Source: Acholoe squamosa (taxonomy: Eukaryota > Annelida > Polychaeta > Phyllodocida > Polynoidae). Taken from it: DNA of 64,000 nucleotides. Shown here one piece after another: positions 1 to 9,573 of this stretch. A model generated the notes under the pieces. It was not told where the DNA came from and made no database searches. It worked only from the letters and a program-made list of their open reading frames with translations. The number at the start of each line of letters is the position of its first letter. Within the stretch, counting starts at the first letter, position 1. The stretch covers positions 17,856,395 to 17,920,394 of the forward strand of contig OX439049.1 of the NCBI GenBank assembly GCA_949317995.1, given 5' to 3'. The position numbers and the translations under genes are program-made.

Positions 1-89
1 CTAGCTACTAAGAAAAGACAACCCCATTTCATAACGACTTTCTTTGGTAGACTTTTCCTTGAATAAAAAGATTCTATCCTACTGTTAGT

Positions 90-365
90 ACAGGTTGTCT
101 GACAGGGAGGGATGGGGCAGGTAGACAGGTTGTCTGACAGGGAGGGATGGGGCAGGTAGACAGATTGTCTGACAGGGAGGGATGGGACAGGTAGACAGGT
201 TGTCTGACAGGGAGGGATGGGGCAGGTAGACAGGCTGTCTGACAGGGAGGGATGGGGCAGACAGACAGGTTGTCTGACAGGGAGGGATGGGGCAGGTAGA
301 GAGGCTGTCTGGCAGGGAGGGATGGGGCAGGTAGACAGGTTGTCTGCCAGGGAGGCATGGGGTAT
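90..365. repeat. 35-bp minisatellite, about 8 copies
   Basis: The core gacagggagggatggggcag recurs at 101, 136, 171, 206, 241 and 276, with diverged copies at 311 and 346, so the period is exactly 35 bp. The minus-strand open frame across it is low complexity and is a by-product of the repeat. The flanking 366-687 holds nothing I recognise. Confidence 0.93.
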
Positions 366-869
366 GTGAGTGAGTAATAGATGTTTAACGCCATTTCGAC
401 AGCTAAGGTCATATTCATGGCGAGAACGACATTACACAATTTCACAGAGGAATGTGTCGGTGCCCGCACATATGTGCACCACACACATCTGAGGGGATAG
501 GAAAGACGAGATATAGACCCTTTTAAGTGGGCTAAGGAGGCCCGGATGGGGTATGTAGACAGGTATGTGAGCACATGGGCAAACAGAATGAAGGCCCTTT
601 TAACTTTATAAATTATCTATTCTCTTTTATGATCTGAACACAGAAAACTCCAATTGAGATTGAGTTTTATGGCAACATTCATTATTTGGGAGTGGTCATT
701 ATTTATCAACAGGGGGGGTGGTGGGTTTTTGCACGGATGCGCAAAAATCTTTTACACCCCCCCCCCTCGACGGCAGTCAAAATTTTTTGCGCCCCCCGCG
801 CCGGAGGCGCGGAGAGTTTTCGCGCTTCTATAGATCAAAGAGGTTTGTAGTGGTCAGTGAAAACGTCTC

Positions 870-940
870 TGGAGACACCGGGATTCGAACCCGGGTCTCT
901 CGCTTGCAAGTCGAGCGCTCTACCACTGAGCTACATCCCC
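870..940 (-). tRNA. tRNA-Ala(TGC)-like gene inside LTR of element 1 (first copy)
   Basis: The minus strand folds as a full cloverleaf. The acceptor is GGGGATG against TGTCTCC with discriminator A, the D arm is GCTC/GAGC, the anticodon loop is CTTGCAA (anticodon TGC) and the T arm is CCGGG/CCCGG around TTCGAAT. Acceptor pair 3-70 is G-U, the classic alanine identity element. The A box (TAGCTCAGTGG) and B box (GGTTCGAATCC) match consensus, and TTTT follows 6 bases after the 3' end as a possible Pol III terminator. The weak last anticodon-stem pair (A-G) means it may not be a working translation tRNA. It lies in a transposon LTR, so it is better read as element-borne. Confidence 0.8.
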
Positions 941-1288
941 TGGCCTGACATACCCTGTCAGCAACACGGCCCCACTGACATTTCCACTTTCCAACTACCC
1001 TGGATCGGTATGGTATACATAGGGGGAGTGACACAACCAAGTGAACAGTCCCTCTGAAGGCTCTGCGCACCCGACGGGGGAACGAACCCCTACACTCCTC
1101 CCAACCAGCTTCAACCGTATCCCGCCAGAACCGGTCCTCCAGTCCAGTCTGAACGGTACCAGTACTGAGTCACACACAGCCCATCTGTTTCCAAGTCCCT
1201 CAGCACTAGCAAGTTGAAGCGCTTGTCTATACCATACCAGCCCAGGTACCGAGCTCTCTAAAGGTCCCCCATGCGAGGCAGGACCACT

Positions 1289-1302
1289 CGGTGTCTCCAC
1301 CA
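1289..1302 (-). promoter_or_regulatory. Primer-binding site of element 1, complementary to its own LTR tRNA
   Basis: The minus strand reads TGGTGGAGACACCG one base after the LTR end (LTR begins at 1304). The LTR-encoded tRNA ends CGGTGTCTCCA. With the post-transcriptional CCA its 3' end is perfectly complementary to all 14 bases. The match fails at the next base, then one further base agrees. Confidence 0.8.
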
Positions 1303-1327
1303 CTGTAGTGGTCAGTGAAAACGTCTC

Positions 1328-1398
1328 TGGAGACACCGGGATTCGAACCCGGGTCTCTCGCTTGCAAGTCGAGCGCTCTACCACTGAGCTACATCCCC
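1328..1398 (-). tRNA. tRNA-Ala(TGC)-like gene inside LTR of element 1 (second copy)
   Basis: This repeats the tRNA of the other LTR 458 bp away. The cloverleaf, TGC anticodon, A and B boxes and downstream TTTT are unchanged. The LTR differences fall outside the tRNA body. Confidence 0.8.
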
Positions 1399-1707
1399 TG
1401 GCCTGACATACCCTGTCACCAACATGGCCCCACTGACATTTCCACCTTCCAACTACCCTGGATCGGTATGGTATACATAGGGGGAGTGACACAACCAAGT
1501 GAACAGTCCCTCTGAAGGCTCTGCGCACCCGACGGGGGAACGAACCCCTACAGGTTTTTTGCTAAAAAGAGGGTGATTTTTTTTAGCCCCCCCTCAAGAG
1601 GGGTCAAATTTTTTTTAGCCCCCCCTCGGGAGGGGTCTGAAAATTTTACATCCCCCCCTCAAACCCACCACCCCCCCCCCCTCTGTTGATAAATAATGAC
1701 CACTCCC

Positions 1708-2930
1708 TTAGTACATCATCTTCTATAACTCCCTAAGTCTCAAATAGCGTCCGTTCTTCTTTACTATTACTCCGTGTTATTAGACCAATGACCACAATAA
1801 ATCATAAATAAAAAGCTGGAAAGTGGTTTACTCAAAAATTGATAAAGGTGGTAAGCAGTGGTAGGTTCTGTCGTATAACGTCTCAGTAGGATCTTTTTCT
1901 GTTATCCCTTCACGGGTGACATGCACGATTCCCTGTTTTGTGTTCATTTGTCTCCATTATCTGACATTAAGAGACTCTCTTTGACTGCATTGGTACACTA
2001 TGCTGACAGTTCATATGATATTATGCATCTTACAAGAAGGAGATGCGGATGTCAAGATGTGCTACTGCATCAAACCTGTCATGTCAAAGTTTGGCAGCAA
2101 CACTACCCTCAGTTGGACCTATACAGAGGTCGCCGCGGCTGCATTAGGTTTTACATTAAGATGATAAATGAACATCGTCGTACTTGACCTAATAAACACC
2201 TCATGATTGAATGAACTATGATCATTGAGGACCTATCTTTTAGTTCACCCTTTTCACCGAGATTTAATCCAGGCTCACGAATATCTAAAAGTCAAGAGCC
2301 TCTCAGAGATGCCTATCGCCCATCTTGTCGTTATCTTTCCTTATCATATCCGTGAAAGGAACTCTAACGGACAAAGATGCGTCATCTCACAATGAGTGAA
2401 GTAAGGGCGGGTCAGTCATTCAGTATAACATTTACATAACGAACCAATAGTTAAATTCACAAATAACAAGTCAATGGAAAGGTACGCAAACAATGTTGAA
2501 TGTAACCGCATAGACATTAGTAGCTCTAGGTAGACTGTGAACGTGAAGTCAGATCAGTTGCCGTGTATAAGAGATATACCATGATGCGCCTGCATACAGC
2601 CAACACAGTTCAAAATGCAAGGATCCTGGGGTGGGGGCACTCAGACTGGGTTTGAGTACCAACTACATTTTTGTATACGTTAAGGGCCCCAGAGGGCTGT
2701 GGCTGTCACTGGGTGTAATAAGGAAAAATCAGTCATTGAAAAGTCATTGACATCACTGTTGATAACCCGAGAGTTAGTTTTCTTTCCACAAAGCTCTTTT
2801 CATTTCAACTCACACTCTCACAATTAAGTGTCACAAAACAGTGAGATATTAGTTGACAGTCTGCGAAATAGTGGAATGCACATTTGATATCCTTCATAAG
2901 TGTAATATCCCTTTGCAAACAGATATTTAG
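1708..2930. other. Unassigned AT-rich spacer
   Basis: No gene or repeat structure is recognised here. A short open frame at 1921-2187 has no recognisable domain and is not called. Confidence 0.5.
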
Positions 2931-3090
2931 GAGGAACGGTAACATGAACAGGAGCCACCCTGAAAAACGGCCCCCTGATGGTAAGCCCCAGGAAAATAGG
3001 CCCCCTGAGAGTAAGCCCCCAAGAATTTAGGCCCCCTGATAACAATGCCCATTTACCTATGGTTAACCTATATTAAATTCCAGTTTACCA

Positions 3091-3302
3091 AACATCCGAT
3101 CCACCTAACATTCGATCCACCTAACATCCGGTCCACCTAACATCCGATCCACCTAACATCCAGTCCACCTAACATCCGATCCACCTAACATCCGATCCAC
3201 CTAACATCCGGACCACCTAACATCCAGTCCACCTAACATCCGATCCACCTAACATCCAGTCCACCTAACATCCAGTCCATGTAACATCCGAACCACCTAA
3301 AC
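3091..3302 (+). repeat. 16-bp satellite array, short arm
   Basis: The unit is CCACCTAACATCCGAT with substitutions, repeated about 13 times. It is the reverse complement of the unit of the array at 5764-6876. Confidence 0.93.
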
Positions 3303-4019
3303 CTAGAGGGATGTTGACTTCCTTTACTTTTTGGCTGGGGTAGTCAGATGCAAACACTGCTGCTGGCAACAGGGTAGCCTTAGTATTATAATGGGCCCAA
3401 TGGGGGGCTGAGGGTATAAACCCCAATGTGAAGTTTGCAGCCTGTCAGATATACCTTAGTAGCAGGGGAGTTGATAAATCTACTTTTCTTTGAGTACCAC
3501 ATTAAACTATGCATTTGGGCCCAAAAACATGGAAAAATAAAGCCCAAATTGAGGCTTCCAGAATCCTTGTAAAAATTCATAATGGAATCATGAATGTGGT
3601 TAGGAATATTCATTTACGGCATATAGAGATGACCAGAAACCATAATGTTGCAGTCAAAAGTGTTTATATCAAGATTCTGGGTGTTTCAGTGCCGATATTT
3701 GTATATCAGCCGTGCATTATAAGAGCATCAATGCACTAGTGCTTTTTTAGGATTTTTGCTATATACATTTTCAAGGTCAAGTTAGACATTGAAATGGCTG
3801 GCGGATATGCATAGTCAATCTTGCCATATTGTCCATGGTAAAACCATTTCAATCGTATAGAGAATCGCACCCAGGCTGCTGTGGCAATAGGCAGGATCAC
3901 TGCTCCATGCTGAGGGGTACTAGAAACCAATGTGAATGTAAATATAACTAAACCGTCTGCCATACCTCTGGCTTTGCACACATATTTTCCATAGAATCCA
4001 AGCTTGCCATGTTAAATCA

Positions 4020-4339
4020 TTAACCCTTTAACTGCCAGCTCTCAAGAATGCCCTTTTCCCTTGGGCAGCAGAATGGGCATACTATGCTGCCCTAAATTAG
4101 CAGCTGAGGAGGATGAAAATATTACATGACTGTCGGGTTTTGTACTTTTCTGATGAGGATACATGTGTGTTCATGTAGAAACACATTGATGTTGGTAAAA
4201 TAATATGATAATTTTGTGTTTTAGGGATGTCAGCAATGTGGTACTGCTGCCTTTGGGCAGCTCACTGATGCTGCAGCAGCGACAGCTCAAGGGCATTTTA
4301 GATGTTGTCTAAGGGAATCAGTGGCCCTTAAAGGGTTAA
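4020..4339. mobile_element. MITE with TTAACCCTTTAA termini (copy A)
   Basis: The left end TTAACCCTTTAACTGCC is matched in inverse by GGCCCTTAAAGGGTTAA at the right end, about 320 bp apart. There is no coding sequence. Related termini occur at 44188-44442 and 33383-34231. Confidence 0.7.
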
Positions 4340-4789
4340 GGTCCCAGCAAATATAGGATCTATAGATAGTGATGCCATGCCAATTTGGACTATAAGATTT
4401 AACGAGTTGCAGTCTGCCATGGCTGGTTTTGCCTTCCTGACCTAGTTCTGGCTGAAAGTGTGTCACACAGCGACTTCCCATCTATTTACATGGTGGCAAC
4501 ACAGACTTTCCATGGCGGGCAGCCGATACGATTTGCTTTAAAAATTCTTCTATATTTGGAATGTTATGGAGAAAAGCAGTATGAGATCATCATCTATGGA
4601 TCTTATATTTGCTGTGACCTGAATGAATTTACATGCCAAGCTTGGATTCTATGGGAAATATGGGTGCAAAGCCGGAGACATTAATCTCACCAAAGTGACA
4701 CACTTACGTCATAATACAGACAACAACATGGCAAGTGTAAGGCGCCACACTTGGTTCTTAGAAATATGGACTATTGACAGACTTGTGAT

Positions 4790-5030
4790 GGACTGGTGAC
4801 AGACTGGTGACGGACTAGTGACAGACTGGTAACAGACCAGTCAAAGACTGGTAATGGACTGGTGACAGACTGGTGAAGGACTGGTGGTGGACTGGTGATG
4901 GACTGGTGATGGACTGGACAGACTGGTAACAGACCAATGAAAAACTAGTGATGGATGGGTAACAGACTGGTGATGGACAGGTGACAGACTGGTGATGAAC
5001 TAGTGACAGACTGTTTGACCAGTGATGGAT
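4790..5030. repeat. Short-period minisatellite (GACTGGTGAC-like)
   Basis: GACTGGTGAC/ATGG units of roughly 10-12 bp recur with substitutions and small indels. No coding function is seen. Confidence 0.85.
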
Positions 5031-5763
5031 AATAGGATCATAGACGTACAGATGGGGGCAAAGGCTTTAAGGTGTCAACGAACCGTTACAAGTTGATGTT
5101 GTAATGAACACTGAATCCAGAGAAGTTCTTTGATCCTTGTTTATTGCATGATGACAGAGTCTACATATAGGTGGTAACAATGATACACTCGCCAGCGTGC
5201 AGGCTCTGCCCCTAAGCTTGTAGCTCAACCTGTCGTAGGTTCTAGATACTAGGGAGGTTGTGTGTAGAATAAGAGATGCCTGGGAGCTGCTCATAGGGTC
5301 TTATATACCCTGTGAGCAGCTCACAGGGTGATGAAATATACCAGTAGGAGCAGGTCAGATCTGGTCAGGTCTGGTTGGACCTGGTCAGATCTGACGCATC
5401 GTCATACCTTGTAATGATTCTATTTATATGTGGACCAATCAGGGTGAAGTGAGATTGTGGAATTTCCCTGCATCCTAGAAATGCGTCCACAGGTATGTCG
5501 GTATGTTGTGATACTCCCAGTGAGTCAGTGCCAAGAAATGGATTGGGTCCTGCTCTCACAACATCCTGGTATGGATGATGTAAGAGTAGCTCACTTTACA
5601 CACTGGGGGGGGTGGGGTGAGTTGAGCGTGTGTGGCGAAGAATTTAATAAATGTGTAAAATAATGAACAATACCCAGAATAGTCCATTGACAAGGGATTG
5701 AAAAATAAGAAGGAAATGCTCTGAAGAAATAGTTAGAGTCAGCATTGTGAATGTTAGATGAAT
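5031..5763. other. Unassigned loop sequence between the satellite arms
   Basis: Apart from GGTCAGATCTGG-like direct repeats at 5340-5400 and a G run near 5600, I see no gene or element here. Confidence 0.5.
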
Positions 5764-6930
5764 GTTATGTTAGGTGGTCCGGATGTTAGGTGGATCGGAT
5801 GTTAGGTGGATCCGATGTTAGGTGGACTGGATGTTAGGATGATCGGATGTTAGGTGGATCTGATGTTAGGTGGATCGGTTGTTAGGTGGATCTGATGTTA
5901 GGTGGACTGGATGTTAGGTGACTGGATGTTAGGATGATCGGATGTTAGGTGGATCGGATGTTAGGTGAAGTGGATGTTAGGTGATTGGATGTTAGGATGA
6001 TCGGATGTTAGGATGATCGGATGTTAGGTGGATCGGATGTTAGGTGGATCGGATGTTAGGTGGATCGGATGTTAGGTAGATCAGATGTTAGGTGGATTGG
6101 ATGTAAGGTAGACTGGATGTTAGGTTGATCGGATGTTAGGTAGATCGGATTTTAGGTTGATCCGATGTTAGGTGGATCGGATGTTAGGTGGATCGGATGT
6201 TAGGTGGATCGGATGTTAGGTGGATCGGATGTTAGGTGGATCGGATGTAAGGTAGACTGGATGTTAGGTAGATCGGATGTTAGGTGGATCGGATGTTAGG
6301 TGAAGTGGATGTTAGGTGATTGGATGTTAGGATGATCGGATGTTAGGATGATCGGATGTTAGGATGATTGGATGTTAGGTGGATCGGATGTTAGGTGGAT
6401 CGGATGTTAGGTAGATCAGATGTTAGGTGGATCGGATATTAGGTTGATCGGATGTTAGGTTGATCGGATGTTAGGTAGATCGGATGTTAGGTTGATCGGA
6501 TGTTAGGTGGATCAGATGTTAGGTAGATCGGATGTTAGGTGGATCGGATGTTAGGTGGATCGGATGTTAGGTAGACCGGATGTTAGGTAGATCGGATGTT
6601 AAGTGGATCGGATGTTAGGTGGATCGGATGTTAGGTAGATCAGATGTTAGGTAGATCGGATGTTAGGTGGATCGGATGTTAGGTGGATCTGATGTTAGGT
6701 AGATTGGATGTTAGGTAGATCGGATGTTAGGTGGACTGGATGTTAGGTGGATCAGATGTTAGGTGGATCGGATGTTAGGTGGATCAGATGTTAGGTGGAT
6801 CGGATGTTAGGTGGATCGGATGTTAGGTAGATCGGATGTTAGGTGGACTGGATGTTAGGTGGACTGGATGTTAGGTTGACGTCATGTTAGTTTGACGTCA
6901 TTTCAGGTTGATGTCATGTCAGGTGATGGA
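5764..6930 (-). repeat. 16-bp satellite array, long arm (about 70 copies)
   Basis: GATCGGATGTTAGGTG units run with few interruptions to about 6876. They then drift into three TTGACGTCATGTTAGT-like units by 6925. Variant units (GGACTGGATGTTAGGT, GATGATCGGATGTTAG) recur in blocks, as expected from unequal exchange of multi-unit segments. Confidence 0.95.
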
Positions 6931-7607
6931 TGTTAAATGAAAAATCACATTTTCAGTCAGATTAGTTGTGCTGGATGTTAGAAAAATGGCCTACTTTCAT
7001 GAGGGCTTTAATTCAGGGTGGCTGATTGTCAGCGGGCTGGTTTCCTGGAGGGTTTAAGCTATGGTGGCTGAAAATCAGGTGGCCACTCTTCAGGGGGCCA
7101 ATATTCCCCAGGGTTCTCATTCCTGACACTGGAACAACCCGAAAACAATCTTCATTGGATTAAAAAAGATATGCACAAAGGTGCCCTCTGTTGTTTCAAG
7201 TGTGAATTATTTGTGCTCAAATTCAGGGCCTTAGTGAAGCTGTTATTAGTGCCCTCTTAAACAACTTTTGAATGGAAAGAACAAAGAAGAAAAATAGAAA
7301 TAAAAGATTTTGTGTGCCTGAAATATTATCGCCATGTCTAAGCAGGTAATCTGCTTCTAGCACATGGAAAGCTAAATCAAACTTTATACCACGATTTCTT
7401 GGTTACTCAGTGCTTTTTGGTGGATATTCCCAACCACATATCTGTCGATACTGCACACCCTATAGACTGTAACATCAATTTTGTAAGGCGTGCGGTTATC
7501 CATGGATAACCCACACCCCATGCGGTTATCCATGGATAACCACACGCCTCTCATGTCCTTCCATGTCATATGTTACAGACTATTTCACAGACTATTTCAC
7601 TGCCATG

Positions 7608-7674
7608 GTAGGGGTCGACCCTGCAATCTCAGTTCCTTAGTCCAACTCCCTGTGCAGTGCGCCACAGGGACTGA
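7608..7674 (-). ncRNA. tRNA-like Pol III module A (copy 1)
   Basis: The minus strand begins GTCCCTGTGGCGCACTGCAC and ends in a B-box-like GGGTCGACCCC. The same module in copy 2 (50243-50312) has a better B box, GGTTCGAGCCC. This is a tRNA-derived promoter region of SINE type and not a functional tRNA. Confidence 0.6.
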
Positions 7675-7718
7675 CGAGAAATGCTCGTTTCGAACCACCT
7701 CTGAATATGATACAAAGC

Positions 7719-8120
7719 CGTGTGCGCTGTTGCTGTCCGCTGCCGGGCGACGAGGTGTATTATACACAAACATAACTGCGAGACGCATTGAATGGAGGAG
7801 ACGCGGTGGTCTAGCGGTTAGCGCATTGCGCTCAGCCGTGAGAGGTCCGCGGATCGCGTCCCGGTCTGGGTGCATCTTTTTTTGCTGTGTGCGCTGTCGC
7901 TGTCTGCTGCCGGGCGAGGAGGTGTATTATACACAAACATAACAGCGAGACGCATCTTTTTTCGCCATGTGCACTGTCGCTGTCCGCTGCCAGGCGAGGA
8001 GGTGTATTATACACAAACATAACAGCGAGACGCATCTTTTTTCGCCATGTGCGCTGTCGCTGTCCGCTGCCGGGCGATGAGGTGTATGTATCGATTGTAC
8101 ACAAACATAACCGCGAGAGG
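7719..8120 (+). repeat. 80-bp tandem repeat within composite repeat
   Basis: The unit contains GCTGTCGCTGTCCGCTGCCG, the palindrome GTGTATTATACAC and CGAGACGCATC. Two adjacent copies begin at 7961 and 8041, exactly 80 bp apart. Earlier copies flank the tRNA-like module at 7800-7868. Confidence 0.85.
7800..7868 (+). ncRNA. tRNA-like Pol III module B (copy 1)
   Basis: GACGCGGTGGTCTAGCGGTT matches an A-box region (TGGTCTAGCGG), and GGATCGCGTCC is a weakened B box 40 bases later, followed by TTTTTTT. Module A is transcribed away on the other strand, so the pair is divergent. Confidence 0.55.
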
Positions 8121-8310
8121 CATTCAAAGCAAGCCAAGCCGAGACCGAGGCTGTTGCTGTCCGCTGCCGGGTGCCGAGGTGTATGTACCGACCGTGTACA
8201 CACAATGGCTGGCATCGAGTCCCAGGGAGGGGGAATAATTTTTGTTTTCAAATTGAATTTATTGGTATTCTATTGATTATTTATTGGTTTCGTGGTATAA
8301 AATAAGTAGA

Positions 8311-8419
8311 CAATGGATAAGTCATGACTCGTGTGTGTTAGTGAAGGCTAATAACACTCGGCCTACAGCCTCGTGTCATTATCCTTCACTAACACACACT
8401 CGTCATGACTTATCCATTG
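8311..8419. repeat. Terminal hairpin of composite repeat copy 1
   Basis: CAATGGATAAGTCATGACTC pairs with its inverse ending at 8419. The arms are about 50 bases with a GGCC-centred short loop. The same hairpin, with different but still self-complementary arm sequence, ends copy 2 at 49523-49630. Confidence 0.85.
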
Positions 8420-8435
8420 ATTACTTGTTCAATAT

Positions 8436-9346
8436 CATACTAAAATACCACGTTATCTGAGGTTCTAAGTACATCTACCAGATAAATCTCCTGGTTTGGT
8501 GACAAGTCAGTGCTAACCACAATCATCATGAACGCCCATTTTAAGGCACAGGTGTCATACTTTTTATATAACACAGGAGGACCATCTGCACCATAGTCTG
8601 ACTACAGCAGGGGAAAGTACTGACATAGATAATGAAGATAATCCAGGTATAATCCCCTTAGATAACACAGATTCACTGTCACTGGCATTACCACCCTGGA
8701 TAACCACACAATATTTACATTTTCTCCCATCATAAATGTGATAGATTTAAAATGCTATAAATGGAAAGGTCTACACTTACCTGTACTGTACTATGGGGAA
8801 TCCCGGTATGAAGGTAGGAGGATGGTTCCTAATTAAACCCCTACATTAAATCGTCCAGGATATTGTAGATAAGTGTGTGGGTTAGAGGGATTAGTATGTG
8901 TAGGGGAGTGTGTATGTGTGTGTCTATGGGAGGTATGTCTAGGTGACGGGTCTCCATAAGAGCAAGGTGCAGGTTCCGGATTGACCTGTATATATAATAA
9001 GCGCCACTCTGTGCCTACCGTAATGGCTGAATAATTACATAGGTACAGGAAACATGAAATAGGTCACTAAGAAGTAATTTATTGAACAAGCACATGTGGC
9101 TCTGGGTAATAGATTCACTCTAAAGGAGTGGTTATTATTTATCATTTGTCATTACTTTACCCCCCCCCCTTGAGGTGGGGGGGCATAACAAAATTATCCT
9201 CTTTTCAGCAAAATAGCCCAAGCAATAGATGAAAGAGGGGTGGGAAAATTCTCCTGGTCCTGTTGGAATCAACTATCAGGGGTAAAGGTAAGTTGGTATG
9301 ATAAGCACCCTAGTGCTTCAACAGGTCTATACGGTACCAGTAGTTG
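8436..9346. other. Unassigned spacer with a MITE remnant
   Basis: A one-ended relative of the G/C-run MITE lies at about 9125-9250 (GGAGTGGTTATTATTTATC followed by C and G runs). Nothing else is recognised. Confidence 0.45.
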
Positions 9347-9573
9347 CACGGGCGTTGACTGGTTACCAGGTTTAGTCTGTGTAGTTGTTATCCATATACT
9401 ATAGAAGGGTGAGAAACTAAAGGGAACAGTGCTGCCCTCTGGTGCTTTTTTTTTTGCTATGCACAGGCCTTGGTTACGGAGGTGAGTGGTGACTTTGCCA
9501 AAGTTTCTCACCCTTCTATAGCATTTATGGATAACACCTACACAGACTAAACCTGGTAACCAGTCCACACCCG
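9347..9573. repeat. Foldback element with about 70-bp arms
   Basis: The left arm from CACGGGCGTTGACTGGTTAC to GGGTGAGAAAC is repeated in inverse as GTTTCTCACCC... to ...CACACCCGTG, with a loop of about 85 bp. No open frame has recognisable content. Confidence 0.85.

Larger units (their letters stand above)
846..1552 (-). mobile_element. TRIM-like LTR element carrying a tRNA gene in each LTR (element 1)
   Basis: Two 249-bp direct repeats (846-1094 and 1304-1552) differ at about 3 positions and flank a 209-bp internal region with no coding capacity. The LTR reads TGTAGGGG...CCACTACA on the minus strand. The element is flanked by a 4-bp GGTT duplication (842-845 and 1553-1556). On the minus strand the internal region begins, after one base, with a primer-binding site (1289-1302), and it ends with the purine tract TTGGGAGGAG next to the other LTR. 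These are the defining parts of a terminal-repeat retrotransposon in miniature, which must rely on proteins from another element. What is unusual is the tRNA-shaped gene inside each LTR. Near-identical LTRs suggest recent insertion. Confidence 0.88.
688..1707. mobile_element. G/C-run MITE split by an LTR miniature element
   Basis: The terminal inverted repeat GGGAGTGGTCATTATTTATC starts at 688 and its reverse complement ends at 1707. Between the ends are A/T runs alternating with poly-G or poly-C blocks. The right end is followed by TTA and the left preceded by TTT, which approximates the 3-bp TTA/TAA duplication of PIF/Harbinger MITEs. A related copy is complete at 61657-61925, another lacks its right end at 37012-37232, and a one-ended relative lies near 9125-9250. 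The LTR element at 846-1552 is inserted inside, so this MITE is the older insertion. Confidence 0.75.
2935..7135. repeat. Large foldback with inverted 16-bp satellite arrays
   Basis: Both ends carry degenerate motifs of the GGCCCCCTGA and GCCACCCTGA type, in opposite orientation (2950-3045 and about 7015-7110). Inside them lie inverted arrays of one 16-bp unit (3091-3302 and 5764-6876). The 2.4 kb between the arrays holds a MITE (4020-4339), a short-period minisatellite (4790-5030) and a stretch of GGTCAGATCTGG repeats (5340-5400). The layout suggests one foldback-type unit or an inverted duplication. Exact ends and a target duplication were not found. Confidence 0.5.
7384..8435 (+). mobile_element. 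Composite repeat with divergent tRNA-like modules and terminal hairpin (copy 1)
   Basis: From the left end TTATACCACGATTT the order is: a TGGATAACC palindrome block, a tRNA-like module on the minus strand (7608-7674), an 80-bp tandem array interrupted by a second tRNA-like module on the plus strand (7800-7868), the sequence CGTGGTATAAAA (inverse of the left end), then a 110-bp hairpin (8311-8419). The same order, inverted, is seen at 49511-50545, and a shorter diverged copy at 54228-54866. No protein is encoded. Transposition class is unknown to me. The inverted TTATACCACG ends suggest a DNA transposon, while the Pol III-type modules suggest SINE ancestry. Confidence 0.72.

Noticed and set aside
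74..574. 166-codon minus-strand open frame
   Set aside because: It consists of 35-bp repeat units plus flank, with no domain or splice context.
870..940. Ordinary host tRNA-Ala gene
   Set aside because: It lies inside a duplicated LTR with target duplications, and a relative with another anticodon lies in a sister LTR, so it is element-borne even if it can be transcribed.
3091..3302. CRISPR-like array
   Set aside because: Units are contiguous 16-mers without unique spacers, in a eukaryotic context.
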